The notes under the pieces: generated by a model
The model's database searches: none
What the model was told of the DNA's origin: nothing
The model's input: only the letters and a program-made list of their open reading frames with translations
Source: Turritopsis dohrnii
Lineage: Eukaryota > Cnidaria > Hydrozoa > Anthoathecata > Oceaniidae
Reading direction: 5' to 3'
Assembly: GCA_027922465.2 (NCBI GenBank)
Contig: BQMF02000820.1
Span: forward strand, 1 to 64,000
DNA length: 64,000 bases
Position numbers and translations under genes: made by a program
Part shown: in pieces, positions 44,201 to 54,690 of the stretch
Numbering within the stretch: the stretch's first letter is position 1
Layout of the letters: every line of letters begins with the position of its first letter

Positions 44201-45089
44201 AACGGTTTTCTCCATGTCTGTGCCAAGAAAGCCTTTGATATCAAGTTTTCCCATTAACTCCCCTCGAAATTTTTCATTACAGTAATTTTTATGGTTTCTG
44301 TAATAGACTTTATTCGAACCACATTTGGTAAAATGCGTTATCATAACCGTTAAGACTAGCTTATGGAAATCTGAAAGGCCCGTTTCTACCGTATGTGTGT
44401 CCTGAAAACTGAGGACTGTTTGTAACAAACAGGTCCATACATGATGGATTATCTGGATTTTAAAAGCATGTTTTGTCCTTTACAATGTTATGCAAAGCAT
44501 ACAGTTGGTTAAACTCGCTAAAAACAGGGAGAGAAGTTTCGGCATTAAAGTCTCCGAGAAGGAGGATATTATCATAACTTCCAGAATTTAGGTCCAATTC
44601 ATCTGCGAGAACCTTAAGATGACTCTCAATCAAAGATCGTTTTGGATTATACGAACAGCAAAGAAGCCACTTCTTTTTACGTAGGTTTATTTCAACAAGT
44701 AGATAATCAGCTGATTTGCAGGGAATATCCTCACGGACATATAAAAGCAGGCCTCCTCCACTCGCGTCTCTGTCTAATCTGAAAGGCTTACTAAAACCTC
44801 TCATATGAAACTGATTTTCCGGAAAACTGCTGTCGAGTTTAGTTTCAGAGATCAAGAGTATGTCTAAATTTTCATTTATTATTGATGAGAGCTGTTCAAA
44901 TTTGTTTCTTAACGAGTTGATATTGAGTTGACCAATAATAACCCTATTAAGATGTTTAATTCGAAAATTTTGAAGAGTTTTATAAATGTCAGTCTCATCA
45001 TTAGACATATTCTCGTTTTCGTTTATTAAGACCTCGTTTGAAGTGGATTTCGCAGATTTGGAATTGTTTGGATCAGTATTGGTGCACAT
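41269..45089 (-). pseudogene. LINE ORF2: AP endonuclease and reverse transcriptase (interrupted)
   Basis: Residues from 45089 give an APE-type endonuclease: IGQLNINSLRNKFEQL, LDILLISETKLD, RDASGGGLLLYVRED and ILLLGDFNAE. A frame change near 44440 leads to 44428-43484 (TGLSDFHKLVLTVM, then the linker, ending LLNNFTE). A MITE (42635-43506) interrupts here. The RT continues with FPPRLKPSNVTPAFKKGD, LTDLSKAFDVLNYDLL, GVPQGSILGPLLFNIFLADL and the catalytic ASYADDNTPY, then KLLGVTIDKKLTFEKHV to the end at 41269. Domain order and motifs fit the CR1/L2/Rex group. Frame breaks plus the insertion make it inactive. Confidence 0.9.
42635..43506. mobile_element. hAT-like MITE inside the LINE RT gene
   Basis: An 872-bp insertion between two parts of the reverse transcriptase. 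Its ends read CAGGCACGGCGCCAC and, inverted, CAGAGACGGCGCCAC, followed by G/C runs at both ends. The flanking 8 bases match only in part, so the target duplication is eroded or the borders are off by a few bases. A run of 28 C lies at 42673-42700 and a shorter one at 43469-43480. The LINE protein resumes in the expected place (LLNNFTE to YDMCYFPP). No coding capacity. Confidence 0.75.
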
Positions 45090-45273
45090 ATCTGCCTGAC
45101 AGTCCGAATCAGAAGGGATTATTTTATCTAGGGAAAAATCTACCTGCTGTTCAGCTTGTCAGCATTGCTTTTCAATAGAACGTAAAAAATTTCTGAGGAG
45201 AAGTTTTGTACCTTTTTTGTTAGTATGTAGCTTACTTCCATTCAGATGCATTGGAGGGTTCACGTTTTCGTGA

Positions 45274-46523
45274 CTAATAAAACAGATATTTTGGTCTTTG
45301 CATAACTTCTGTACGACTTTGTTGACTTATCGAAGACACTTTTACGGTGGTGTGATCCGAAGAACATGCAATAGGGAGATCAAAAATTGATTTGGCTGTT
45401 CCGATCGGTTCTTCATTTTCACATAAATTATTAGTTCCACAATGGAGTATTAAATAGTCAGGCTTTTCTCTAAGCGTTGGTTTCACGTATTGTTGCATGC
45501 ACGATATTTTAGCTCCAGAAAAAGACTTCACTATAACTTTCTGGGTGTTATTTAAGTTCTCACTGATTTTCCAACCATTAACATGTTTCAACATACTGTC
45601 TCCAAGGACATAAGTAACGGGTTTCTTTGAGATAGTTCGATTGTTCAATGAGTTCGTTTCTTCCATCAACGTCGTTTTCAGATATACTGCCGTCGTGATC
45701 CGTATAATTCGCTAGGTTTTCTAATCTATGTTTTAAAGGTTTTGTCGGATATTTGTTTTAAGTTGTTATTCATCGATGATGGAATTGTCGATATATATGA
45801 CGTATATTTCTCTTGAAGCATCTTTCTTGCGTTAACTAATTGCTCGTTCAATGATTTCTTTTTATTGATAGACTCGTCATTACAATCATTAGGACTAATG
45901 TCACTCGCAATTCCCATGGGTTCTTGAGATTCATCAGAAATATTTTTATCTAAGATGTTTGTTCCCATAGCAACATGACAGTTACAAGAGCCATGTGTTG
46001 AATTTTGTGAAATATTTTGTGTCAATAACGTTTCCAAAATTTTATCTTGCGCTACGAGTTGAGACCTAAGAGAATGAATGTCCCCTATAAGGTCCTGTAT
46101 ACGATCACGAAGAATATCGTTCACACTATCGCCATTATATCAAACCTTTGAGTTAACGTCACCTTTACGACGACATTCATTCTTTGATGTTGTAATTTCG
46201 GAATGTTCTGAGAACTCGTCTATAAATTTCATAACCTCTTGTATGGAACTAACAGAAGCGTCCAGGTCGTCCCCTTCACCTTTCATTTTCAGAATGTTTT
46301 GTTCGACGAGTGCGTCAAAACGAAATTTATACTGTGAAATGTCAACATCGAATCCTCTCTCCTTTATAAAATTAAAAATACCATGAGTTGTTGGTCGCTT
46401 TCGTCTTTTCTTTCGAATTTCATCCACCGCTTCAAGTATCTTTTCTTTTATATCATCAAAACAAAAACTGTGATTTTCATCTTGGTGAATACTTTCGCTC
46501 ATCACGTCTGTCATATCCACCAT
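45274..46523 (-). pseudogene. LINE ORF1: coiled coil and SGNH-esterase-like part
   Basis: ORF1 starts at 46523 (MVDMTDVMSESI), about 20 bp inside the LINE 5' end. The first frame (to 46140) has a basic RKKRRKRPTTHGIFNFIK segment followed by FRFDALVEQNIL, like the small winged-helix-like domain of cnidarian CR1/L2 ORF1 proteins. 46124-45726 has a heptad-like stretch (RDRIQDLIGDIHSLRSQL). 45669-45274 has VTYVLGDSMLKHVNGWKI (the GDS serine block) and LILHCGTNNL (block III), the marks of an SGNH hydrolase/esterase. Such esterase ORF1 proteins are known from CR1-group LINEs. Stops and frame changes separate the three pieces. Confidence 0.75.
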
Positions 46524-46549
46524 CTTGAATCCCTTGAATCTTGAATGTT

Positions 46550-49523
46550 GCACATGATGTATCTTGCAATTCTTCCTCATCAGACATGTCATTGTTAGTA
46601 TCTTGAACAGCCTCGTTCTCCTGTTGTGCAAATGGATTGTGATTAGCACCAAGATCTGCCCTGTAGTTTTGGAAAGCGTCATCTACTAGTTCATCATATG
46701 GTTCAATCTTTGCTTTATTTTCATTTATTATGTCCAGAACACCAGGTTGACCAAGCTTTTCGACATACGTGTTGTGTAATAGTTCTTCCTCTGATCGAAA
46801 AGAATAGTACATAAATAGCAAATGATGAGCATATCTCTCTGGCTATGTGTCTGTTTGGAATGTGATACCTTAAAACTGCACGGATTTTCCTGCATTTTAA
46901 TTTAGATTTACTTTTCATCAATGGTACAACAGGGGGTGTGATGACTGATGATTTTCATCCATTAGCAATCCGTTCAAAATTTCGGGATGGTTATCATTTT
47001 TGTTGCTGTCAGTGGGCTTAGATTCCAAGTAATAATGTGCCAAAAACTCAGCAAAAAACATGTTATTCAGAGTTGCAAACTTTCCAATTTTGAAAGAATT
47101 ATCAGGTCCGTCAAGGTAACGATCTAACATGTTTGTTTTGAAAATATCTGTATTTTCATCAGGAAGATTATTTAACTCCTCTTCAGATCTACAAATTCGA
47201 AACATTGCTGATTGCTGATGACTTTTGGGAATGTTTTACGCAACCACAATTCAGGCATTACATGATACATAGCTTCTTGCACAGAAGGTCTTTTACAGGA
47301 ATATGCTTTTGCAATAGTAAGCAGGTCCCCTTGTGATAGCAATGTATATTTTTTACGTTGGTTAGGGTTAACCTGTATAAATATAGTTTTAATAATAATA
47401 ATAATAATAACAACATTCTCTTTTACAGGAATATGCTTTTGCAATAGTAAGCATTTGTTCAAATTTGTTCAAGTTATTGGACTTTGCCTCATCCAAAGCT
47501 TGTTTCATTGCTCTGGAGCAATCATCTTCTGCCTTTGAAAGATATTTACACATGCATGTTATGGCTTTATAGTGATTGAAGACAGGCTGAATGTCCAAAT
47601 TTGCTTCTCATGCAGTCAAACCTTCTGCAAAGTAGCTGTTGACAAAACAAGAATTTGGTGGGCGTCTAAGGTGAATTTCAAAGTCATCATTTTTAGAAAT
47701 TATGCCGAGTTTATCCAAAGTTTCTGAAATAGTTCCAGCATCTTCATAATTATCTTTCAATGGATCAACAACATTACGCCTCTTAGGACATAGGTTTTCG
47801 ACGATATAACTTTTCACAGTATCTAACAGTGTTTTGCTACTTTCTAACATTGCTTCTTTGTCATCAGGGCTCACCTCAACAGGAAGTGGACTAGAAATTA
47901 TAGTGCGATCTGTTAAAAAATGACAATTGTATCTGCATGTACTATATTTGCAATTGCGACAGATTTTTGAGTGAATATGTACTTGGTATGACTTTACCAT
48001 CTCAAACAATTGTGGTTCTAATTCTGGATCAGGCATGTCATGCGATACCATCAACAAATGCAATATAATCATCCTTAGTAGCTTCCGTTAATGCAGGTGG
48101 GTCTTTTATCTAAATGAATACATGAACATGTGGGCTTCCACGTACTTGAAATTCAACCCTTATTACGTTATACTCAGCCTTTTCTAACGGACCAGATAAG
48201 ACAATTTTCTTGAGAAATGTTTCCACTCCATACTGAAAATGCCTTGCCAGAAACACAGGATTCATGTTCAATATTTCACGTCTTTCTTGGTATGTCATGT
48301 TTTGAATTTCATCATCCTGTAAATTCAGTTTATACAATTTTGACAGTATAGAAGGCAACTCGAACCACCTTAGATCTGCACATGATGATATCAAGAAAAA
48401 TGTTGGAACACCAAGTTGTTTCACCATAGCTAATACTTCAAGCAAAAATCTTTTCCAATATGCTGGGGTGCCTTTAATTTGGTTCATGAAGTTAAATGCT
48501 TCATTATTAGCAATGAAAGTCCGAACAGTTTCGCTAAATTACATCCTGATAATTTCTTCATTGCAATATTTATTTTACTATGTAAATTTGTCAGCTGAAG
48601 GACATAATTAGCAAAAAATACATAATCAGCATCAGAAGAAAATTTTTGAGTATAATTTAACAATCTCTGGTTAAAGTACTTCACAAGCGAAATTTTCATT
48701 TCCCTATCAACATCATCGTATCCAAATCTGTCAAAAGGAAATAGGTGTGGAAAAGCCATCTCTTCACAAAATTTATCTGTGTAAATTTGAATTAAAGTAA
48801 TACCTTCACCTGGTGCAATAGTAAATGTGTCTTCATTGATATGAATAGGTACTTTGGAGGCCATTACAGTTTCATTAGTAGCAGTTCTGGTTGCGTCTAA
48901 TGAATTATCATTCTCTTCATCTATTCCCTGTGAATTGCTTGAGTTCATATCAATTGGTTCATTCCCATCCTTAAAGCTGATCAGTTCTTCAAAAAGACCA
49001 TTCATATCAACAATAAGATTATTGTATAATGGGTTGTGTTCCTTCAAAAAATTTAAAGATCTCAGAATTAGCTCGGGTCGCACAGGTTCAAAGTAGCCAT
49101 GTCCACGGTACATAAGTTTTCTTTTTAATTTCAGCAAAAGTAAACCATTACTGTCAGCTGGTCTTCAGTCTCAATTGGTACATTACAAATGGCTGCTTTT
49201 ACTTTTGGAAAATTGCCTTTGAGTAGAATTACAACTTTCTTGAAAAGTATTCGTTTCGTTATCAAAACTTTCTCCAATCGGTTGATGTCAGAAAGATCGG
49301 ACGGGAGATTATCAATTTCCAGATGTTCTTGGATGTTCTTTCTTTTTAACATTAGATGACAAGTTTTAGAGATGCATTCGCAACCATCAAAGCTTTCTAC
49401 AAGTGAAAATGCAAAACTACTAGAAATAGTTGCATAATTGGATTCGTTGAATAAAACAACAGATCGTTTGTACAAACAACGATTAGAAACAACACATACG
49501 TAATAAGGTCCTTGAATAATCAT
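46550..49523 (-). pseudogene. Helitron, 5' half: N-terminal domain and HUH Rep domain
   Basis: From 49523: CVVSNRCLYKRSVVLFN and ISKTCHLMLKRKNIQ form the cysteine-rich N-terminal domain (DUF6570-like), then INRLEKVLITKRILFKKVVI. 49137-48484 continues with LMYRGHGYFEPVRPELI and EMAFPHLFPFDRFGY, the entry of the Helitron-like N domain. 48487-48110 carries GTPAYWKRFLLEVLAMVKQL, PTFFLISSCADLRWFELPSI and the HUH motif GSPHVHVFI. 47598-47460 has HYKAITCMCKYLSKAEDDC, the region of the nucleophilic tyrosines. 47205-46550 is the spacer before the helicase. Each piece is in a different frame, so the gene is dead. The helicase half is at 34750-36453. Confidence 0.85.
47289..47453. repeat. 35-bp direct duplication around a (TAA)n insert
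   Basis: The same 35 bases, containing TTTTACAGGAATATGCTTTT, occur at 47289-47323 and 47419-47453. The 95 bp between them include (AAT)n at about 47392-47410 and GGTTAGGGTTAACC. The duplicate falls in the Helitron coding region and repeats the residues LTIAKAYSCKR. A small insertion with a long target duplication, or a repair event, would explain it. Confidence 0.8.
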
Positions 49524-50124
49524 TCCCTTAAATGTTCTAACTCGATTTGCAGCTTTAGTGTCTCATCCAAAGCAATGGTGTCGGGTAATAGACCTTTCCC
49601 GAGTTTATTTTTTATCAAGCTCCGCCTCGTTTTTGTAATGGTTAATATGGTAACGAAATGTCACGGGACTCATTTCAGTAATGTGTTATAAGTGTAATAG
49701 TTGTGATGATGTTAATGATTGAGCACAAGAGATTCGGTTGTCATAGTAAAGCATATTGAAAACGAGGCGGAGTGTGATAAGAAATAAACTTGGGAAAGGT
49801 CTATTGTTGTATTTCATTTTTAAACGGCGCACTAAAATTATGAAAGACACTAACTTATCAATGAATCGATATGGATCTTGTTGTACCACCGATGTCTTGC
49901 GTGGTAAAGAAAAGCCCGTACGTTGGAGGAATCTACGTTATCGGCAAAAGAAAACGAGAAGTTGGCTTGGCTATCCTAGCGCGTTATATGGCTGTGACAC
50001 TCGATTAAAGAACTGCTTTTGTCCTACTCGTGCAACTTCAAAAAAGCTCGAAAAGTACTCTCATTTTGATATGAAAATAATTAATTCCCGCGTTGCCAAG
50101 TTTCCTTCATTATGCTGAAATATA
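49524..50124. other. Non-coding stretch upstream of the Helitron
   Basis: An inverted pair is visible: GGTAATAGACCTTTCCCGAG (49583) against CTTGGGAAAGGTCTATTG (49788). A GAGGCGGAG-type motif lies inside both arms (49618 and 49761), so about 49570-49810 may be a MITE. No gene is supported. Confidence 0.4.
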
Positions 50125-50352
50125 CCAAGTGGGCACACGACGTCTTTAAGACCTCTCACTTTAATCGTAAAATGGTCGTTTGGTCGCAGGTACGTCTGAA
50201 AATGAGTCGTTGTTACTATGTCGTTAGGACGTCATCGAGAGTGTCAGTGATAATGTAATTGGGACGTCTTTTGAGATTCCTACTTTGCGACCCTTTTGCG
50301 ACGTCTTGGCAAGTCTCTACAACGTCTTTACGACGTCTTTGTGCCCGCTGTG
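50125..50352. mobile_element. TA-flanked MITE with ACGACGTCTTT repeats
   Basis: Ends read CCAAGTGGGCACACGACGTC and, inverted, CACAGCGGGCAC, then AAAGACGTCG. TA lies outside both (50123-50124 and 50353-50354). Several GACGTCTT motifs repeat inside. 228 bp, no coding capacity. Confidence 0.65.
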
Positions 50353-51364
50353 TATGTTCAACTAAAAACCATGGTTTCTTCAATATTTTATGTTTTGCTG
50401 AATTAGCGCCCAGTTTCAGTTTTGAACCCGCGCGCTTAATCGGAACGTGGGCGCTTATCACAAAATTTTTTCTAAACCTGGGGGCTTAATAAGAAGGATC
50501 GCTTAATTGAGTCCGGTCTTAGCAGCTCATAGACAAACACGAACTATCTTTTAACTACAAAGGAATGTAAATGCGATAATACTCCACAATAAAACAGGAA
50601 ATAGGTCGGACGTCACGAAAAGATAAGAATTTTATGTAATTTATAACAAATTGTCTTTGATATTATTTTCCGTTTTATACAAAAAGCCATTTGAAATAAT
50701 TAAGCCGGTAGTGTTTTGCAGACACCAGGCGATGTAAAATGTTATCAAGCTTTAAAGGAGGTGTTAACTATATTCACAGTATTCGTAAAGATGACCTTCA
50801 GATGTTTGCATCAACTTATTGTAACATTAACTATATACAAACTTAAAAATAATTAAACCTGCTTAGCTTCTTTTATTGTCAAAGCAACTTTTCAAAGAAC
50901 TACATCAAAATCCTAAAAGTACAAAACCAAAAGCGAAAGGTAATAGACTTTTCCTGAATTGAAGTTTAAGGGACAATATTTCAATAAAACAAAAACAGAC
51001 ATTCTCATAGGCATTTAGAACACTGTTTAAAGTAATTCTAAAGCAAATGGCATTGCATTGAGATAACTGTGGTATGTATTCTTGAGATTTCTATTAGGGT
51101 TATCTTATTCTGGTATTAGTGCTCGGGAAATCATGAATTCAAGCTGGTATAATTTTTTCTTCTCTAAAGACAGGTGTGAGAAAGACAGGTGGATGCTTTA
51201 TTAGTGTGCGATTTTGGAAAACAGGGGAAAATATGATACCCTCTTACGTTTTGTGCAGTTACACATACTAATGGAAACATAATTTCAACATGAATTAAAA
51301 CAATCACTAAATAATTTCGACATAAACAATTCGTTTCTGTTCATTGGACTGACGATGCCAACTT
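50353..51364. other. Non-coding stretch, downstream flank of the cationic peptide gene
   Basis: GCGCTTAAT-type motifs at 50405-50510 recall the MITE at 11783. A minus-strand AATAAA (51202-51197) is a plausible polyadenylation signal for the peptide gene ending at 51365. Confidence 0.4.
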
Positions 51365-51688
51365 CTATTTCTTGCCACACCCTTTTGGTTGACAAACTTT
51401 CTTCCTCTTCTGCCCTCGAAAGGGGCCCCATTTAAAAGTCACTACCACTCGCTTGCATGAGCAACCGAACGGCCAGTTATGCCGGACAGCGCCTCTTATG
51501 ATCCGTCCAAATCTAACCAGACCGAAGTCGTGAACTAGATCTTTTAAATCGTCAAGCGTTTCATCAATTTCAGCAGCTTCATTATCCTCATCAGAACTTG
51601 ATATATCTTCTCTTAGTTGATAACAGTAAACAACTTGAATCAATACAAAAGTGATAAAAATGGTGGTTAGTTTCATGTTATATTTCAA
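51365..51688 (-). CDS. Secreted cationic four-cysteine peptide precursor (107 aa)
   Basis: An intact, single-exon frame with a clear precursor layout. Residues 1-22 are a signal peptide (hydrophobic core TTIFITFVLIQVVYC). Residues about 24-54 are an acidic pro-region rich in D and E (SSSDEDNEAAEIDETLDDL). The C-terminal half is strongly basic (RFGRIIRGAVRH, then FKWGPFRGQKRKKV) with four cysteines in the pattern C-x-C ... C ... C near the end (GCSCKRVV, VCQPKGCGKK). Acidic pro-part plus basic mature part is the usual build of cnidarian antimicrobial-peptide precursors, where the pro-part neutralises the mature peptide. I do not recognise a named family. A secreted enzyme inhibitor or other small bioactive peptide is possible. 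An AATAAA lies about 165 bp downstream. A second ATG (codon 5) could also serve. Confidence 0.7.
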   Translation of the reverse strand: MKYNMKLTTIFITFVLIQVVYCYQLREDISSSDEDNEAAEIDETLDDLKDLVHDFGLVRFGRIIRGAVRHNWPFGCSCKRVVVTFKWGPFRGQKRKKVCQPKGCGKK

Positions 51689-54183
51689 CGATATGATTTT
51701 TAAAAAGAGTTTTGATAGACTGCTAGTAGATATTGTTAATCAAAAAGTCTGAATTTTCGAGTAGTACATCAATATATTTTCTTCTTGTCTCAATCAAATC
51801 AAAATCCACGATCTGTTTAAATTTTTTTAATCTCACAATTATCTATTATGACAATTAAAGTTGAATCTACACTATGAATTAATTCTTGAGGAGAAATTAA
51901 AAAGATTAATGTTCCATCCAGTTTATTTTCATGTTCTCGCATAATTGGATTTCTGCGAAAGCAAGAAATACATTACAACCGGCTCTGTTTTTCTTTTTCT
52001 TCTTTTTCTTACTGTCCAAACCTAGCGGTTTTTTGAAAATTCATGCGTGCGGTTACATGAAACCAAAGCTCCGTGCCATGCATGTCAGCGGGAAGAAACC
52101 CTTTTAGATTTACCAAGGATTTACACAAGTGGATTTTTAAGATGAAAAACGAAAATATGTGATCGTGTTGAAATATGTGACGCTCATTTTCAGCACAATG
52201 GCTTTTATTATGTTCGATGTTCTTATTAATGTATTGTGTTCACGCACGTGGTTTTTATAACGCATGTTATTCTTTTTAGTTTTTTCGTTCGTTTGTAGTT
52301 TTTATAAGAGAGAAAAACGTATTCGTTGAACTCTGTGTGTCTGTTTTTATCAGATCGTTCTGTTCTAACTAAAACAAAATTCTCAACGTTTTGTAAACAG
52401 AAGAGTCAGAAAGGTATATATTTGTTAGTTTTTAATGGAAACATGTCTTGAGATGTCTTGAAAAGCCTGAATGAAAACATCTTTGTTTTTTTCATATATA
52501 GGCTGTTATGCTTTTTAAGCTCTGGATACTTAAGCTCAGCTCAGTTTCCTGTTAAGTTCCAACATCAAAAACGATTGTCTACTTTCTGCACCACTTACTT
52601 TTAATGTTTGATGTTTTAATGTTTTTAATATTTTATATCAGTTTTTAAGTTATACACTGTCGATAATGTCCCTTATTATGAATGGCTTTCCTAATCAGCG
52701 AATTAAACCACCTTCAACTGTAAATTCAGTGCACATGAAACATGATACAAAACTTTCCTTTCAGTTATATAATTTATGTGTGTGCTGGAGCATACTATAA
52801 GTATACGTACGTATAAGTATACTTTCAAAATCTTTATTTACTTTTTGTGTTTTCAATATTGAGAAATCCATTCATAATTAAGAAGATTGACGGTACATAT
52901 CACATGTTTAAAGAGTACGTTTAACATACGAAATCACTGATATCTGAAAAGATCAATAAAAGGTTAATATTTTGCTCCCCAGAAATATAGGATGTTTATG
53001 TCATCACACAGTATTGATTGCACTTTCCCAATGCCCTGGAGTGCCTATGAAATCAGAAATGCAATACCGTGTTGTAAATATCATTCAACCTTATTTTCAA
53101 ATTTCTTTAAGAAATTTTATAAACAGGCCACGAATGTCAACTTAGATTAAGAATGTTTGTGAGTCTATGCCATATCAATCAAACTAAAACAAAAATGTCT
53201 GATTTCAGTTATATGTTGATTTTGGTCTATGTAGTGTATTTTGCATGACCAAAATCTGTGTGCCTTTTCGTGCTTGTGATTTAGGAAGATTGACACAAAG
53301 TTATCAAATTCAGAAATTCATATCTTTTAGAGTTTATGAGTTATGTGCACATTCATTATGATATCTGCAAGGATCAATATAGCCTTGATATTGTTTCGTA
53401 CCAAAAAAATAAGTAATCCAGTTTATTGGCAGTATATACATTACAAATCTCAGATGTGTCAGTTATCGTTTGACAATGTCTTTGGGTAGTACATGATTAG
53501 AAATGTGATGTTTTATTTTGGAAATCATATAACCTCTTTCACATTTTTAGTCACATGGTCTTTTATTTTTCATTTTTCAGCAGATTTTGCAGAAATCCGT
53601 TTGCCTGTTAGGGCATCTTGTTTTATTTATTTTCTTTCTTAGGAAATGCCAGTTGAAAATATCCATAAACGAAGATAAAGATTGCATACCAGCCAAGTTA
53701 GGACAATGATATATATATCTTTATCGCTCATTTGTTCCAGTCGCGAAAAACCTACTGAAGACTCCCTGTAACTTCTGTAGCTGTTATTTTGGGTTCCTTG
53801 GTTCCACTTGTATTAGAGTCATCATTGTGAATTAAAGTGTTCTTCGGCCAAATGAGTCATATAAATAAATAGATGGATATTTTTAAAACTGGATACTACG
53901 CTAAATGTTTCAGTTTCAGAAAAATTCTAATCTAACCTGAAGTACCTATTGATGTCAAAAGAGCAAAACAAACATTAACACAGCTACTAACCAAATATAT
54001 CGATAGCTTGAGAGAGAATTCGAAGAAATCAATATTATGACTCGTTCACGTGTATATAGTTGATTCGATTGTGTTGCATGTGATATGATTGAAATATTTC
54101 TGGGTCAATAATCCCAACATCTCAATCCCACCGTTAAATATATAAAAAACACGACATTATCACGGCATTTTGGTTATAAGCTA
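51689..54183. other. AT-rich non-coding stretch
   Basis: No gene is supported. An inverted copy of the AAGATGCCCTTAC repeat lies at 53578-53632. The region just above 51688 should hold the promoter of the cationic peptide gene. Confidence 0.4.
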
Positions 54184-54317
54184 AAGTCTGTTCAAAAAAT
54201 ATGTGGACTGATTTCAGCTTTTATATAAAAACCAGGCTTAAGGGAATTGATGTAATTTGCTAAATCTGGTTTCCACATGGTAACTGAAATTAGTCCACAT
54301 ATTTTTTGAACAGACTT
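54184..54317. mobile_element. 134-bp TA-flanked MITE, AAGTCTGTTC ends
   Basis: Inverted ends of about 35 bp begin AAGTCTGTTCAAAAAATATG and continue TGGACTRATTTCAG. TA lies directly outside (54182-54183 and 54318-54319). It shares the first seven bases of its ends with the element at 22106-22524. Confidence 0.85.
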
Positions 54318-54690
54318 TAAATCATCCTGAAGTATTCCGCCACGCTAAATAATCCACACCTGGATAAAAGAATTAAAAAACTACTTTAACAATTTCCGAA
54401 ATAAATCTGAAATCATAGACAAATGCTGACACAGTATAACCATCCTAAAGCCAAGTCAATGGCGTCTCTATATGGCATTTTTTGTGATGACGTTCTATTT
54501 ACTGATGGCGACACAACATGGATATCTATTGAAATAATAATGAAAAATTGAAAGAGCCTCCTAGTAACTTTATCTTTATCGGGTTGACAATGGCAACACA
54601 AAATGCTTTATGAGCACATAAAAAATATCATAAAATAAATAAAAATAAATAAAATAAATTTTTGCCGACATTAGCATTTAATGTAAATAC

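Larger units (their letters stand above)
36459..46544 (-). mobile_element. Nearly full-length LINE inserted in the Helitron, itself interrupted twice
   Basis: A non-LTR retrotransposon, about 4.8 kb after removing two later insertions (36828-41234 and 42635-43506). Its minus-strand order is ORF1 (with a winged-helix-like start, coiled coil and SGNH-esterase part), AP endonuclease, reverse transcriptase, a short 3' UTR and an A-rich tail (AATAAATAAAAATAAATAAA, 36465-36495). Short target duplications ATGTT flank it (36454-36458 and 46545-46549 on the plus strand). Removing it joins the Helitron reading frame in register, which confirms both the borders and the order of events. Confidence 0.82.
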
